From Ciborinia camelliae (taxonomy: Eukaryota > Ascomycota > Leotiomycetes > Helotiales > Sclerotiniaceae), in assembly GCA_025890175.1 (NCBI GenBank), contig JANPYM010000011.1, positions 23,669 through 87,668 on the forward strand: a DNA stretch of 64,000 nucleotides. Direction: 5' to 3'. The position numbers and the translations under genes were made by a program. The notes beneath the pieces are model-generated. The model saw nothing but the letters and a program-made list of their open reading frames with translations, made no database searches and was not told the DNA's origin. This document shows, piece by piece, positions 19,455 through 30,890 of this stretch (positions within the stretch are counted from its first letter, which is position 1; every line of letters starts with the position of its first letter).

Positions 19455-22397
19455 TCAATAATCAATCCTCTTCTTCCAAATTGGCGCCTCTAATACCGGT
19501 ACTTTATCCCCAACCCAAACAATCTTTCCCTTGGCGTCAAAAGTTGCAAATTTATCACTGATAGGGAGAATCTTGCCCGTTTCCGCAATTTCATGTTTAC
19601 TAATCCCCATTTGATCTTTGGCAATCCACAAAGTCGGGGGGCGACTAGTAATGGCGGGGTTGAGATAAGCTTCATTTCTAACCGAACCTTCATAAGATGG
19701 AAGCTCAACCTGATTGAGATTATCCACGAGAGTCTTGGCAAGCTCGTATGAATGGGCTCTTGTTGGGTCGAATAATCTTTTATAGAAGCCTACCTTTTTG
19801 GACTTAGGGGCATCTGCACTAGGGGCTCCAGATTGCGTTGGTGGAAGTTTGATTTTGGTAGAATCGTACGCGTTATTTGTCGGGTGGTTGCACAAAGCGA
19901 CTTGATTCTCATCATCGGTAGACACTGGTAGGTACATGGTCAAAGGCTTGAGAGCACGATGCATCATGGAATGGTGAATGATTGTGAAAACAAAGAAAAC
20001 ACCCATTGAGACCATTGGACCAGTTGCTTTATTGAGACCGAATAGACCGATTAGACAAAGTTCGGAAATATACACTCCGGTCATCAGTTGTTGTAGAGCT
20101 TTCGCGTATGAGCACCCTTTCGTATCTACGTTGTTTGAAAGGACGAAGAACAAGTCATAACGGACGGCGAAGTACATGATTGCGAAACCGATGGTTGCAA
20201 ACCCAAGAACAAGAGGTGCAATGCAGGAATAGGAGATTGCTAATATGGTTTTAGAAACACGCATGCTAGTTTCAATAGTATGTGGACTTACCAATGACAC
20301 CCAAGCAACCAAATTTTGGATACAATGATCCCCAACCGAGACCGGCCAAAGTGATATATCGATTGTACATCTTCCTTGGTGATTTGTCGAGAAATTTACC
20401 ACCGATGTAAAACATGACCAAAGCACCAATGTTGATTAAATTCCAAGCAGCAATTCCAAGACCGTGCACGATGATGTAAGAGATGAAAAAGGTGGAAGAC
20501 TTTGGTAAATTTTGAGCGAGTAACGTGGCCGCTGAAGGCGGATCTTGAATGATTTGAGATACAACCGATGCGGCTCCAGATGAGAATGTGGTCACCAAAA
20601 ATACTTGTGTGACTTCAAAAGCAAAGTACCAGTTTTGACATTTAAGTTCTACGGCCGGGGTTGTTACCTCGCCGCTAAGTTTGGCCATCCCTAAAGACGA
20701 TCGTTATATTTGGGTGAGGAATGTGGTGTGTAGGAATGTCACGTACATCTACAGACAATAGGAACCCAAGCCATGAGTATAGACAAAGCGACCGAGGGGA
20801 GTAAACCAGTGACAACACCGAGGATAACAGGAGGTATACGGTTAATGAATGAGAGGAAAGGAACCTCTATATTCTTATTAGTAGCTAAACAGCTATTGTG
20901 ACATGGAGAACACTTACTTTCGATCAAATAGTTGATATTGCTGATAGTGCCAACGATAGCAACAGGAATAGACCAGAAAAGGATCATGACAGTCAAAAAT
21001 GTAGCTGTAGCAATCACTCTGCACGTCCTCTGAGTTTTCGTGATTTGAAGATTCTTCCAAATGATTTCCTTGGGCGTAACAGCAATAGCTCGAAGATCCA
21101 ACTTAGGACGTTTCTTTCCGCTTAATATTCGATATACGGACTGAGCTCCAGCCTGTGATTTGAACTCCACGAAAGCAGCAGGGAGTGTTGTTCCTGTTCT
21201 GCCAGCTAAGGTTTTTTGATCCCTTTCAATTTCTGGAATAAGTCTTCGAAGTTCACCACGAGCACAAGTGATAGTGTAATCCTTAGGTCCGGTAAGAGGT
21301 ATCTTTCCCGTGCGGTGCATTGGGCGATCGGCCGTCTTCATCCATTTAGACACGAACCCCGCTTCAGTTTCCATATGATTTCGGTTACACGTTGGCTTCC
21401 CTCTCTCATAAGCCTTATTCGGTTTCTTTTCCCATTTCAGGCGTCTATCATTTGCAGCCTTAATCAGTTTAATTTCAGCATTTTCCAACTTGATCGCCTC
21501 AGCATCTCGGTTTTCAACCTTTTTCGTGAGCTCCTTGCAATCCATAGCTATCCATATATGAGCCACAGCTTCGTCTCCTCCAAGGACTTTCTTCAAAGCC
21601 AATTCATTCATATATTCCTGTGGGATAAAGGTAAATAGAACGGTCCTGGAGGATATTCTTGCAGCATTCAATGGGGTCAGCATGTAATTATGGCGAAGGT
21701 TGATGAGGAAGATCGTTTCTCTTCTAATCATGAACATAACAAAGCCTGGATTTATCAGAAAAGGCCGGAACAATAGCTGAAGAGCAAAAGAGAAAATTGA
21801 GTACTGGATTAGTGTGAAGAAGACTTACTGAGAAATATCCATGCAACATAAGTATGGACATAGTATCGATTCTTTTGCTCGTCACCAATATTACCGAAGG
21901 ACAAGGTATCAAGCTGTTTCTGACTACCCCCACCAGTCGCATTGAGAGGAATTAGAACTGAGAAAGTTATACAGCAGCCGAAAAAACATATCTGAGTTAA
22001 CAAGCCAAAGAATCGAAGGTAAAAATAACCATCAAGAGAATGATGTTTCAAAACATCTGCATCAGGTTTCTTTCCGAAAGGAGAAAGCCAGCCGAACTTG
22101 GTATCAGGCATCTTCGATGTTCTTTCATCCTCACATAGTGTTTCGAGAAAAGTTCGAGGTTGATACACGCGTAAACACTTTGGGCGAAGAATCAAGAAAG
22201 CTAAGATATATACTGCAGCAAGAGCGGCGACAGGTACTAAAGTAAAAACAAGACTGGAGACGGAACTCGATGTAGCGGTGGATATTCCAGACCCAGCAAT
22301 GGTGAACGACTGTGAAATTATTGAGTTAGAAATTGCATATTTTGTCCAAGAACTACATGTATGGGAAGGTTGAAAGAAAGGTGAAGATACTAACCAT
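19455..22397 (-). CDS. CSC1/OSCA/TMEM63-family channel (DUF221, Rsn1/Phm7-like)
   Basis: Six exons fit exactly: 22397-22395 (ATG only), 22309-21829, 21745-20918, 20866-20747, 20690-20292 and 20239-19455, giving 871 aa. The order of parts is family-typical: an N-terminal membrane segment, LRPKCLRVYQPR, two more membrane helices ending AWIFLSFVMFMIRRETIFLI (across the second intron), the cytosolic PHM7_cyt domain (about 200-370), a multi-helix RSN1_7TM core with IEKVPFLSFIN and QNWYFAFEVTQVFLV, and the fungal PHM7_ext tail after about 720. The 51-nt intron at 20917-20867 is a multiple of three with no stop, so naive translation reads through it. Relatives are osmosensitive, calcium-permeable cation channels, mostly at the plasma membrane. 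The least certain part is the first exon, which has a weak GTTAGT donor. Confidence 0.9.
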
Positions 22398-23524
22398 CTT
22401 GGAAACTATAGCAAAAGCAGATCAAAACCAAGAGTCTTCTTGGTACTGTAGATATGTACCAAAAATCTCTATGGATTTTGAAAAAGCATTTCATTCTGAT
22501 ATGGATGTAGATAGATAGTAAATAGATAAGTTTTTCTTTCCTTTTAACAATAATGCTGGTCAAGCTGAACTTTGACACCCCGCACTTGCACAATCTGATT
22601 AACTTCAAAGCTTGAACGGAAAGAACGACTCTTGAGGCCAAAAGGTTTTCTGGATGGGCACTAGTGACATAAGTTCTGCGATCAATTGAGCTCTAGCATA
22701 ACCAATAGATCATTTTGAAACAACCTGAGACCTTGACTGATGTGCCTGTCATATAAGACTTATCGGTCAAGTGAGTGGCAGGCATCATCGTGACGTGGAA
22801 TTTGTGGCACTACTCATATATAATATACATGCTAGATCATTATAAATGAGTAGACCATGTGAGAAGTCATTTTGGTTGCCAAAAACAAACCTCTTAAGTA
22901 GCAGATGTGAACAGTACATCATGGCTAGAAAAAAAACCAATAGTTGAGTTGCAACTTCAGTAATCTTCCGTGCTGAGCTATTCTTGCAGTAGCACATCAA
23001 TAGAATTAAAGGAGAAGGGTCGATGTGATATGCCCTGTTTGTAAACCAATGAAAGATTGGTACATCCATCCTACAGGGCTCGATCCCTAGTACATTTAAC
23101 ATCTCGAGATAAATGTGCGAGAAAAGAAACCCCAAGTACTAGCTATTACCTACCTATCTAGAGGTAAATTATGCAGATGAATGTTTGAAATATTAGGATT
23201 AAATGTAGCACGATGGGGCCAAAGATAATGTGATATTGCGTGCAGTACAAAAAATGATAGAAATGCTCCAAATGGGCTACCCATAGCTTCAATAAAAATC
23301 GTATGTTCCAAGATATCAACGCTGAGCACTGGATAGGAGTGAGGCGCCGCCAAATGGGTGGGAAGTGGTTGGGAACCATGCAGATCTGTAGATAAATGCA
23401 TAAATTTGGATTTGGATATGCAAGAGAAATACTTAACCTAGTGACTCATACCGCATGCAATGTATTAAGATGTGCAAATGCATCTCCTTACTTTGCCGAT
23501 ACTTCTTACCCTTCATATCCGATA
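22398..23524. other. Intergenic region upstream of the channel gene
   Basis: About 1.1 kb with no supported gene. It contains promoter sequence for the channel and the 3' flank of the nitrilase. Open frames at 22785-23135 and 23150-23401 lack any family-like content. Confidence 0.55.
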
Positions 23525-24793
23525 TCAAGGAGGGGGGCTCAAATCCAAACCTTCTACTGTCAGTTTGAAAGCATCATTTCTATCACTTGTTAGCAAAACC
23601 ATAAAAAATACCAAAAGAAGGTTGAACATACCTTGAATAACTTCCACCGACATCCAAATCCAATCTGCCCCTCAAACAATCTTCAAGGTCTATGTCAACA
23701 GACAAAAGCCCATACTCATCATCCCATATTGGACCCGCAAGAACATCACCCAAAGGAGAAATGATACACGAACCACCTCTGCAAATAAAGTCAGATGTAT
23801 CTTTTTGAGGGGTTTCGATGCTCTCCGGTATTCCTTCTATCTTCTGTGGAAGTGCAATCTCACATCCATCATCGGTAAGAATGGACTTTCTCCTCGACTT
23901 TGATTGGGCATGCGTATATGGATCTGCGTGACCATCTTCAATGGCACTGTCTTCTTTCTTGTTTCCCGTAATCCAGCTGGGAAGATTCGATCTCTTCATG
24001 CATTGATTTGCACTCAGTACCACACATCTACCCTCACATGCGACAGTCCGCATCAGTGGTAGCCACGTGTCCCTAGCATCTGCCGTGGGAGCCAGATATA
24101 AATTGACATTTTGGTTATAAAGAGATTGACGTAACATGGGCATGTAATTTTCCCAGCATATCGCGGATGCAAGTGTAAGTTTCACACCTCGAATCGTCGT
24201 CGTAATCGCTCGCAATGATGAAGGTTGTCCTTGACCCCATATGAGCCTTTCGCTACCGGTCTATGTCGTCATTAGCATTAATCGCGGATGATTCGAGCCT
24301 CCAAATCATAAGTACATACTGGCATGACCTTTCTTCTCTTTCCAACCATTCCCATTTTTGGGCACACATACACAACACCACAATATAAAGTTCCACCACA
24401 TCTCTCGACTAATCCAGTAACAATGAATACCCCAGTCTCCCTGGCAATTCTCTCAAGCTCCTCTCTTGTACCATCTCCGCGTTTTCCGTCATCTCCAACC
24501 TCAAGTTCTTTGTTCACCCATTTCTTTCCTGCTCCTTCCGGCGTATCCCCTAAATCGACGGCATCTTTGTAATAATGTAGGAATTGTTCACGACCATTGG
24601 GGTCTCGAGCTCCAACGGCTGCACCAAATGTAGCTGTGCGAGGATAACCTCCTAAATATGCTTCTGGGAATAGGATCAGATCGATCGATTTCGTCGCGGC
24701 TTGTTGCGTGGTTTTAGATAGGGCGGCGAGGGTGGCAGATGTTGTAGAGAGAGTGTAAGATTGGGAGACCGCTAGACGTAATGTTTTTGCCAT
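23525..24793 (-). CDS. Nitrilase / cyanide-hydratase-family enzyme
   Basis: Exons 24793-24320, 24260-23632 and 23579-23525 give 385 aa. Introns are GTATGT...CATAG and a 52-nt GTATGT...GATAG with a GCTAAC branch point; without the last intron the enzyme would lose its conserved C-terminal strand. The catalytic triad is visible: Glu44 in [11 protein letters not shown], Lys near 155 in KRRKVMPTGSE, and Cys193 in [19 protein letters not shown] and [11 protein letters not shown] are further family marks. These enzymes hydrolyse nitriles to acids and ammonia, or hydrate cyanide to formamide; which applies cannot be told. A charged, S/K-rich insertion of about 50-60 residues (after the LPSWIT segment) makes it longer than a typical fungal nitrilase. 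It is downstream of a BBE-type oxidase on the same strand. Confidence 0.9.
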
Positions 24794-25188
24794 TGTGGTT
24801 GAATTTCGTGAATTGACAAGTTGAGATTCAGATGGATGTGAAGCTCAAAGATAAGATCTTTAGGATCTTCAGAGAGCTCGAGGTGGCATGGATGCTAAAA
24901 AATGTGGGGTTGTCGCCTTACCGTTATCAGCTATGTTATCCTTACCTGGTCTAGTACGTGGCTATCTCTTTGTTGGGCTATGATAGTAATGTACTACCGA
25001 AACTTTTCCAGGACTAATTCTTATTACGGATAAGAAATGACTCGGGAATGAAAGATGAGAATTTCCAATGGAACATTATTCTTGACCATAGTTTGCTGTT
25101 TGGTATAACAGAAACTTCGTTCTTATAGTTCCTTCCCCTATGATTCTAATTCCCTGAAATGCGGTCCTTCTGCTATCCATATTCAGAT
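24794..25188. other. Intergenic region between BBE oxidase and nitrilase
   Basis: About 395 bp holding the nitrilase promoter and the oxidase 3' UTR. No gene seen. Confidence 0.6.
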
Positions 25189-26886
25189 TCACACATTGAA
25201 GCAAGGAAAATCCTTTCCTGCGCTCTCCTCATTGAATCCTACACATTTCCAACAACTCAACAAACCGTCCGGGTCGTACTTTCTCTTTATCCCATCCAAC
25301 TTGTCATAGTTCTGAAGGCCCCACCAAGCCTCTTTCCAATCACTAGTCCATGGATGTGCCTCGTTTAAATAAGCACCTCCTGTCGGCGTGAACTGCTCTA
25401 CCATTGCGGTCAAGTTATTTGCCAGACTAATTTGGGTTTCTCGTTGCTCCAAAGTTTCATTATATGTCCATATTCCGCCATACGAAAGTGCCCAAATAGA
25501 ATCTCGCCACGCTGGAGTAGCGGATGTTGAGGTAGGATCCCATTGGTAAAGCCACGGCGTAGTGTTGGGAATGTAAGGCGAGTATCCAAGTGAGATCAAA
25601 TGTTTTAAAAACTCCATCAGCTTCGATCTGCCCTCTGTACTGTTGAATAAGGATGCCGGTATGAGTCGAGGAGCCAGGGGACGAAGACCACCAACAGCAG
25701 CTTCATTGGGTGTCACATATTTTGTGTAGAAATCGTACCAGGAAGGAAGAACCTCAATAACCACTGTCCCATTGTTTGCCTTCGCAAATTTTGCAACTGG
25801 TGCCATTGATTCAACTGCCTCGGAAATATTGAGAAGTGGTGTCACGCTTATCAGATTAGTAGCTTGATAATGTCCACCCCAGCCTTGGTTTGCCCATGGT
25901 AGGGAGTTGTTGACAAGAATAGACAGCCATTCTAGAATATTGGATGGCGTACGATTGTATGAAATGGCCGCCACAGCTAGCTGAATCCTCGGCTCGACAC
26001 GATGTGTAGCTTCCATTACCACTCCGAAAGTTCCACCTCCGCCGCCCCTTAATGCCCAGAAAAGATCCGCATTTTGACACTCGTTGGCGACTCTCAAGAC
26101 TCCGTCGGTGGTAACGATTTTGTATTGAATAACTCGATCAATTCCTAACCCATAAACAGGTGAAAGAACGGAATGTCCACCTCCTTGTACCCAGCCGCCT
26201 GTCACGCCAATTGTTGTTCCATAACCTCCGATAAATGTCACGTTGTGAGCATCCGCAAATTCATAGACATCATTTGTGTTTACTCCCGCAGCTGTCGTGA
26301 TGACATCCGCCGGGGTAGAATCACAACCTTCTGGTACGAAAGATGTATTGTAGCTTATTCCTGAGACCTTCCTCATCCAAAGAGCCAAAGATCCCTTAAG
26401 GCTACTCCGACTAAGATAATCATGCCCACTGTTCTTAATAGACAGCCTTATACCAGTTTTCCTAGAGAAATTAAAAGCGGCCACAACGTCAGAAACCTCC
26501 TCAACCTGAACGTAATACTTTGAAACACTTCCTTGGTTACAACTGACATTTGTGAAGGCGGTTGCATCAGTTGGAAGCACGTTATTGAGAACACATTGAT
26601 CGGTAACATTGGTAAAACAAATTTCGTCTTGATTATTCGTGAATCCGTTGTAGAATTGATTTCGGTAATCGGAAGACGTGTAGTAATGCTGAATTTCTGC
26701 GCATTCTGTTGGGTCGGGGGTAATGGGTCGGCCTTCATAGATTGAGAAACAGGGAAGTGAAAAAGGTCGGGAAGTATGTAATCGACCGCCCAATGATTGG
26801 TTAAATGATGCCCATATATAATCGCACAATACTCCATGAATGAGAATAAAGAGGAGGAATTCATATCGAACTAAGGAATAAATCAT
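25189..26886 (-). CDS. Secreted FAD-linked oxidase with berberine-bridge-enzyme domain
   Basis: A single 565-aa exon. Residues 1-20 form a hydrophobic signal peptide (LLFILIHGVLC), so the enzyme is secreted. The FAD_binding_4 fold is shown by LSIKNSGHDYLSRS near 150, whose histidine is the usual covalent FAD attachment site, by GGYGTTIGVTGGWVQGGGHS, GLGIDRV, and by the dinucleotide loop ALRGGGGGTFGVV. The C-terminal BBE segment reads AWWGLQNYDKLDGIKRKYDP. Several NxT/S sites fit a glycosylated extracellular protein. Fungal members oxidise sugars, alkaloids or secondary metabolites with oxygen, releasing peroxide; the substrate is not predictable. Length and architecture are normal for the VAO-type family. 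Confidence 0.9.
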   Translation of the reverse strand: MIYSLVRYEFLLFILIHGVLCDYIWASFNQSLGGRLHTSRPFSLPCFSIYEGRPITPDPTECAEIQHYYTSSDYRNQFYNGFTNNQDEICFTNVTDQCVLNNVLPTDATAFTNVSCNQGSVSKYYVQVEEVSDVVAAFNFSRKTGIRLSIKNSGHDYLSRSSLKGSLALWMRKVSGISYNTSFVPEGCDSTPADVITTAAGVNTNDVYEFADAHNVTFIGGYGTTIGVTGGWVQGGGHSVLSPVYGLGIDRVIQYKIVTTDGVLRVANECQNADLFWALRGGGGGTFGVVMEATHRVEPRIQLAVAAISYNRTPSNILEWLSILVNNSLPWANQGWGGHYQATNLISVTPLLNISEAVESMAPVAKFAKANNGTVVIEVLPSWYDFYTKYVTPNEAAVGGLRPLAPRLIPASLFNSTEGRSKLMEFLKHLISLGYSPYIPNTTPWLYQWDPTSTSATPAWRDSIWALSYGGIWTYNETLEQRETQISLANNLTAMVEQFTPTGGAYLNEAHPWTSDWKEAWWGLQNYDKLDGIKRKYDPDGLLSCWKCVGFNEESAGKDFPCFNV

Positions 26887-27641
26887 TGCCGCAGGGAGTC
26901 TCGATGGATGCTTGAAAAATTAAGTAACTTTCTGCAGTTATACACGAATATTTGACTCGCCCTCCTCCTCTTGGCATCATACCTGGTAAATCTTGTGAAT
27001 GCGCAACTTGTTGCAATGCAGCTTTGCACGCCCAAAATAGAAACTCTTTCGTAGTATAAGTAAGCGTGACCACAGGTTTTGTTATGATTGGAACAAGTCA
27101 TTAACCATCCTCAATGCAAGTGACTTCGGCAACCCTCTGAAGTTTGTCATGCATGAGATATCCCATGCATATGCAGTGATTGGGTGCGAATGAACAATGT
27201 TACCGGAGAAGATGATTCCTGCCATGATTTGAGCTTCAACGCTGTGCTCGGAAACGCATCTCACCTCTCCATCCACTTGGATAACCGATCGGTACTTGCG
27301 AGAATTTCACTCAATATTTGATTTGAAGTATGAATGCGGTATGGTTCTTGTGCACTTTGGCTGGCGCCGATCTCTGAATTGTTTAGAAAAATACTGTCTT
27401 GACAAATTTCAGAGTAGTTTCCATCCAGGTGACAAGATATTTTTGTTCAATGGTAGAACTTACAAAAACCGAGGCTATCACCTCATCCCGAAAGACTTGC
27501 ACCCATTTTGATGGGAAGAACCTCCGAAAATGGTGGCTGAAAATATGATGTATAGTACATAAGTATTGTCCCAACCTATTTGGCAAACGAATGAAAGTCA
27601 AAAACAAACCGTATATACAATTTATATCGACGAGAGTCCCA
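26887..27641. other. Intergenic region, no gene supported
   Basis: Carries the promoter of the BBE oxidase. A 64-residue minus-strand frame (27082-27276) and several overlapping frames were inspected and rejected for lack of motifs. Confidence 0.55.
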
Positions 27642-28670
27642 TCAACCACTATACCCTTCCAATTCTTTCTCCGTCCACTCCCACAAATCATCGGCCAACT
27701 TCTCATCTTCCGCGTACTTATTTCCATTGCCAGAAATCCCCACAGGTGTATAATATTCGCCTTTCGAAACTTCGCCTTTCTCATTGCCTTTCTTTGCTAC
27801 AGCAGCCCAGAGTTGATTCTTCGCTCCATCAGCCATACTTGTAAAAGCCAAGTCTCTGACTATCCCTCCAATCTTCCCAAACACTCCATATTTCTCCAAT
27901 GCGGTCGCATATAAATTTGTATTTACTACTCCCGGGTGAACTGATACAGCTGTGATACCCTTCTCGCCATACCTTTTATTCATTCCCTTAGCAAAAAGAA
28001 TGTTCGAAAGCTTTGATTGTCCGTATCGACAAGCTGTGGTATAACTATTCATATCCGTTTTCAAATCGTCGAATTTGATACCTCCCAATGGACACAAATT
28101 ATGACCCAAGCTGCTCAACGAGATAACCCTCACATCTGCGTCTTTCTGCTCTGCCGTCTTCAACAATGTTGGAAGCAGCAATTTCGTCAAAAGAGCATGA
28201 CCAACATGGTTTGTCCCGAATTGAATCTCATAACCTTGTTCTGTAGTCGCAGCTGGCACCGCCATGATTCCCGCATTTAGAAATAACAAATCAAGATGAG
28301 ACTCTTTGATATTGAATTGTTTGGCACATTCTTGAACGGATGGAAGGGAGGTGAGGTCGCATTGAAGAAAGGTAATCGGTGCATTCGGTACTCTGGATTG
28401 TATGTCTTTGATCGCGGCAGTGGCTTTAGATTCGGATCTCGCTGCAAGATATATATGCGACGGATTGTGTTTAGACAATTGGAGAATGGTTTCAAGGCCC
28501 AGACCAATGTTCCCTAGTGGAATCGATTAGCATTGAGTCGAGGTTAAGATGATTGATTGTTGGAGATGTTATTTACCGCCTGTAACAAGAATGACTTTGC
28601 CAGAAAGATCAGGGATATCTTCTTCGGGTTTAAAGGAGACACCTCCTAAGCCTAAGAAACCATAGAACAT
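27642..28670 (-). CDS. Short-chain dehydrogenase/reductase (retinol-dehydrogenase / WWOX-like)
   Basis: Exons 28670-28577 and 28513-27642 give 321 aa. The 63-nt intron (GTAAAT...CTAG) interrupts the cofactor loop. The Rossmann motif TGGNIGLG (30-37) is rebuilt exactly across it. Further SDR marks are LNAGIM (NAG about 111-113), the serine segment VISLSSLGHN, and the catalytic YGQSK (Y195, K199), followed by VSVHPGVVNTNL. The LAARSE after strand 2 suggests NADP use. The N-terminal 20 residues (FYGFLGLGG) are weakly hydrophobic and may associate with a membrane. The likely role is reduction or oxidation of a lipid-like alcohol or ketone; the substrate is unknown. It is complete and normal in length. 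Confidence 0.9.
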
Positions 28671-30189
28671 ATTGAGGGTATTTATATATCAATTGAAGAT
28701 TGAGGATGTAGAAGGAGGTAGCAAGAGTTATGAGACTTTAAGTTTGACATCAAAGTTCGAACCAAGATGGGTGAATAGTCTGAGCCATCTTGCCGAGGCA
28801 AGTTCATAGTTCATTCCCTTTGACATGGAAAGATATGAAAGGAAGAAATCCAAATTGATTATCAAAACTTGTACAGCGATTTTGAATAAAATGTTTTTTC
28901 AAAGGTTTGGAGATACCAATTTGTTGCATGTTCGTACAGTATATATAACCTTACCCCATTTACCCCAGTTATTACCAAAAAGGAAATCTCGCCAACAGTT
29001 GGTTGGTCGTTTGAATTGTTGGACAGTTCAGTTGATAGTTTATTAAGTTTCTCGATGGATAACAACATCAGAAAATTGAACGGAATTGATGTTGTCTAAT
29101 TATTTGGCTCGAGATTATAGAAAGCTCTATAAACTTTATAGTTTTACACTCCCCCACGACGGGATGGCTACCTCAAATGTACCAAGTTGGATACATTAAT
29201 TGCGCGTCTCCAAACAAGATATAGTTCGTACAGTACCTCTTATTTACCCGACTACAAGCTGCATTAGAATGGTAACTAGAATTGATAGATCAGTGTCTAT
29301 TTACTCGAAGACGCAAAGCTAGCAGACATGAATATATTGGATAGGGGCTAGGTGCAATACAATCTTAGGGTTTGCTGCAGCAAGATCTCGCAAGACTTGA
29401 ACTTTCATCACTTCTATACCCCTTATCCTTCAAACTTCGAAGAACTCATTTCATTTATGATAAGCAGTCCTGGGATTTGTCACTATGTACATTTGAAATA
29501 AAGTGTGTTTCTTTTTGAATTCCAGTCATAAATCCCCAAGCTACAGGCTACAGGCTACAGGCTATATGAGCTTAAATTTAAGCACAGCAGCCCCCGAATT
29601 GTTAAAAGGCCAAATTAGAATAGGATCCCAAGTGGCTCGGAGTAAGCAAGCCAAACCCCAAACCCCAAACCATATTATTTACTTCAACTTCATTGTTTCT
29701 CTTAAAACTCAAGCCCTGAATTCATTATTGCGTATATGATATCACAGTAGATTGATGATATATCCTAGTTCCCGTTTTTGATATAAATTTACGTACGCAA
29801 TTCAAGTATTGGCGATGGAGTTTATTGGGGAAAATCGAATTTGTCCATCCCGCATCCCGCATCCCTCACGTCGCACACCCCTTGTACTCAAAACGTTCGC
29901 GGTTATTAATGATGGAACTACCTACACTGCCCTTCCAGATGGGGAATCTTCTATGGAGGCATGTTTATATGTAGTTAAAAATTTCCATAGGATTATTGAA
30001 CACTACTACCTAGTCTAATCCCCTAAATCTCAATTCGATATACATATACATGCGAAACTTTACTTTCCAATATCACTCATCAATGACCATCGTTCTTTTA
30101 TGTTCGAGACAGCCGGTCAGTGATTGACCATAATGTATACTTTCATGTGCTCAAACCTCGCTACCCGCATCATAATATTCACATACATA
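28671..30189. other. Gene-poor intergenic region
   Basis: Contains the SDR promoter, two GTACAGTA words (about 28935 and 29228), three copies of CTACAGG at 29541-29561 and no convincing coding region. Confidence 0.55.
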
Positions 30190-30890
30190 TTCATGCCAAG
30201 CCATACCTCACATCAAGTTCAAGCTGATGCGTGGATTTCGATTGAACATTATGATATCTACAATGCCGGAGAACACGTAGATTGGCCCAAACACCAATAC
30301 CATCCCTCGGATCTAATATCCCTTCTCTTTCTGATCAACAAATGTATTTATGGGTCATCAGCAAGCATTCGCACATATTCATGTCACCGACGATAGATGG
30401 AGAAGAAAAATCACCCATGATTTTTTTCCAGCAAAGATCTAAGTTTAGTTTATGCTGATCCGACATGGAATGGTGGATCGATCAGATACCAAGCTACAAA
30501 TATATAATGGAAAGCCATATCTAACATTCTGGTCCGGGGTTGATTTTCATGGCCATGGATTTAGTGGGTGAAAATGCTTAACAGTTCTTATGACAAAGTT
30601 TATAATATTACTGTGAATTCCTTACCTGGAGGTGCGGATGGGCATGAATTTCAGTTGACGGAAGATGGAGGAGCAATGATGAATAACTACCACACGAGTA
30701 TTGCCGATTGTAGACCAGTGAACGGACCTTATGGTGGAAAGGTTTTGACGGGGTCATTCCAGGAGGTTGATATTGAGACGTCATGAGTACGATATACATG
30801 GAACGCGTATGAACATTTCAGGTTAAACGAATCCTTCACATCCTACTCCGAGGAGGAATGGGGATGAGATTGGTGGCATTGGGACGGTTT
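30190..30890 (+). pseudogene. Decayed arylsulfotransferase-like (ASST) gene
   Basis: Pieces of one protein are spread over all three plus-strand frames in the right order: YDIYNAGEHVDWPKHQYHPS (30243 on), IFMSPTIDGEEKSPMIF (30379 on), DLSLVYADPTW (30438 on), DTKLQIYNGKPYLTFWSG and FHGHGFSG (30488-30568), then MLNSSYDKVYNITV to FQEVDIET (30574-30783). After that come a TGA (30784-30786), VRYTWNAYEHFRL, a second TGA within a WG-DWWHW segment, and loss of similarity. The frame changes at a T7 run near 30425 and next to a TGA near 30568. The order matches the fungal Arylsulfotran_2 family, and the lesions mean no intact product. Downstream sequence to about 31950 may hold further unrecognised remains. 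Confidence 0.65.

Noticed and set aside
20867..20917. Seventeen extra residues in the channel protein
   Set aside because: A 51-nt in-frame intron with GTAAGT and ATAG borders; removing it restores the family sequence.
27082..27276. 64-aa minus-strand frame upstream of the BBE oxidase
   Set aside because: No recognisable feature, and overlapping frames of equal length exist on the other strand.
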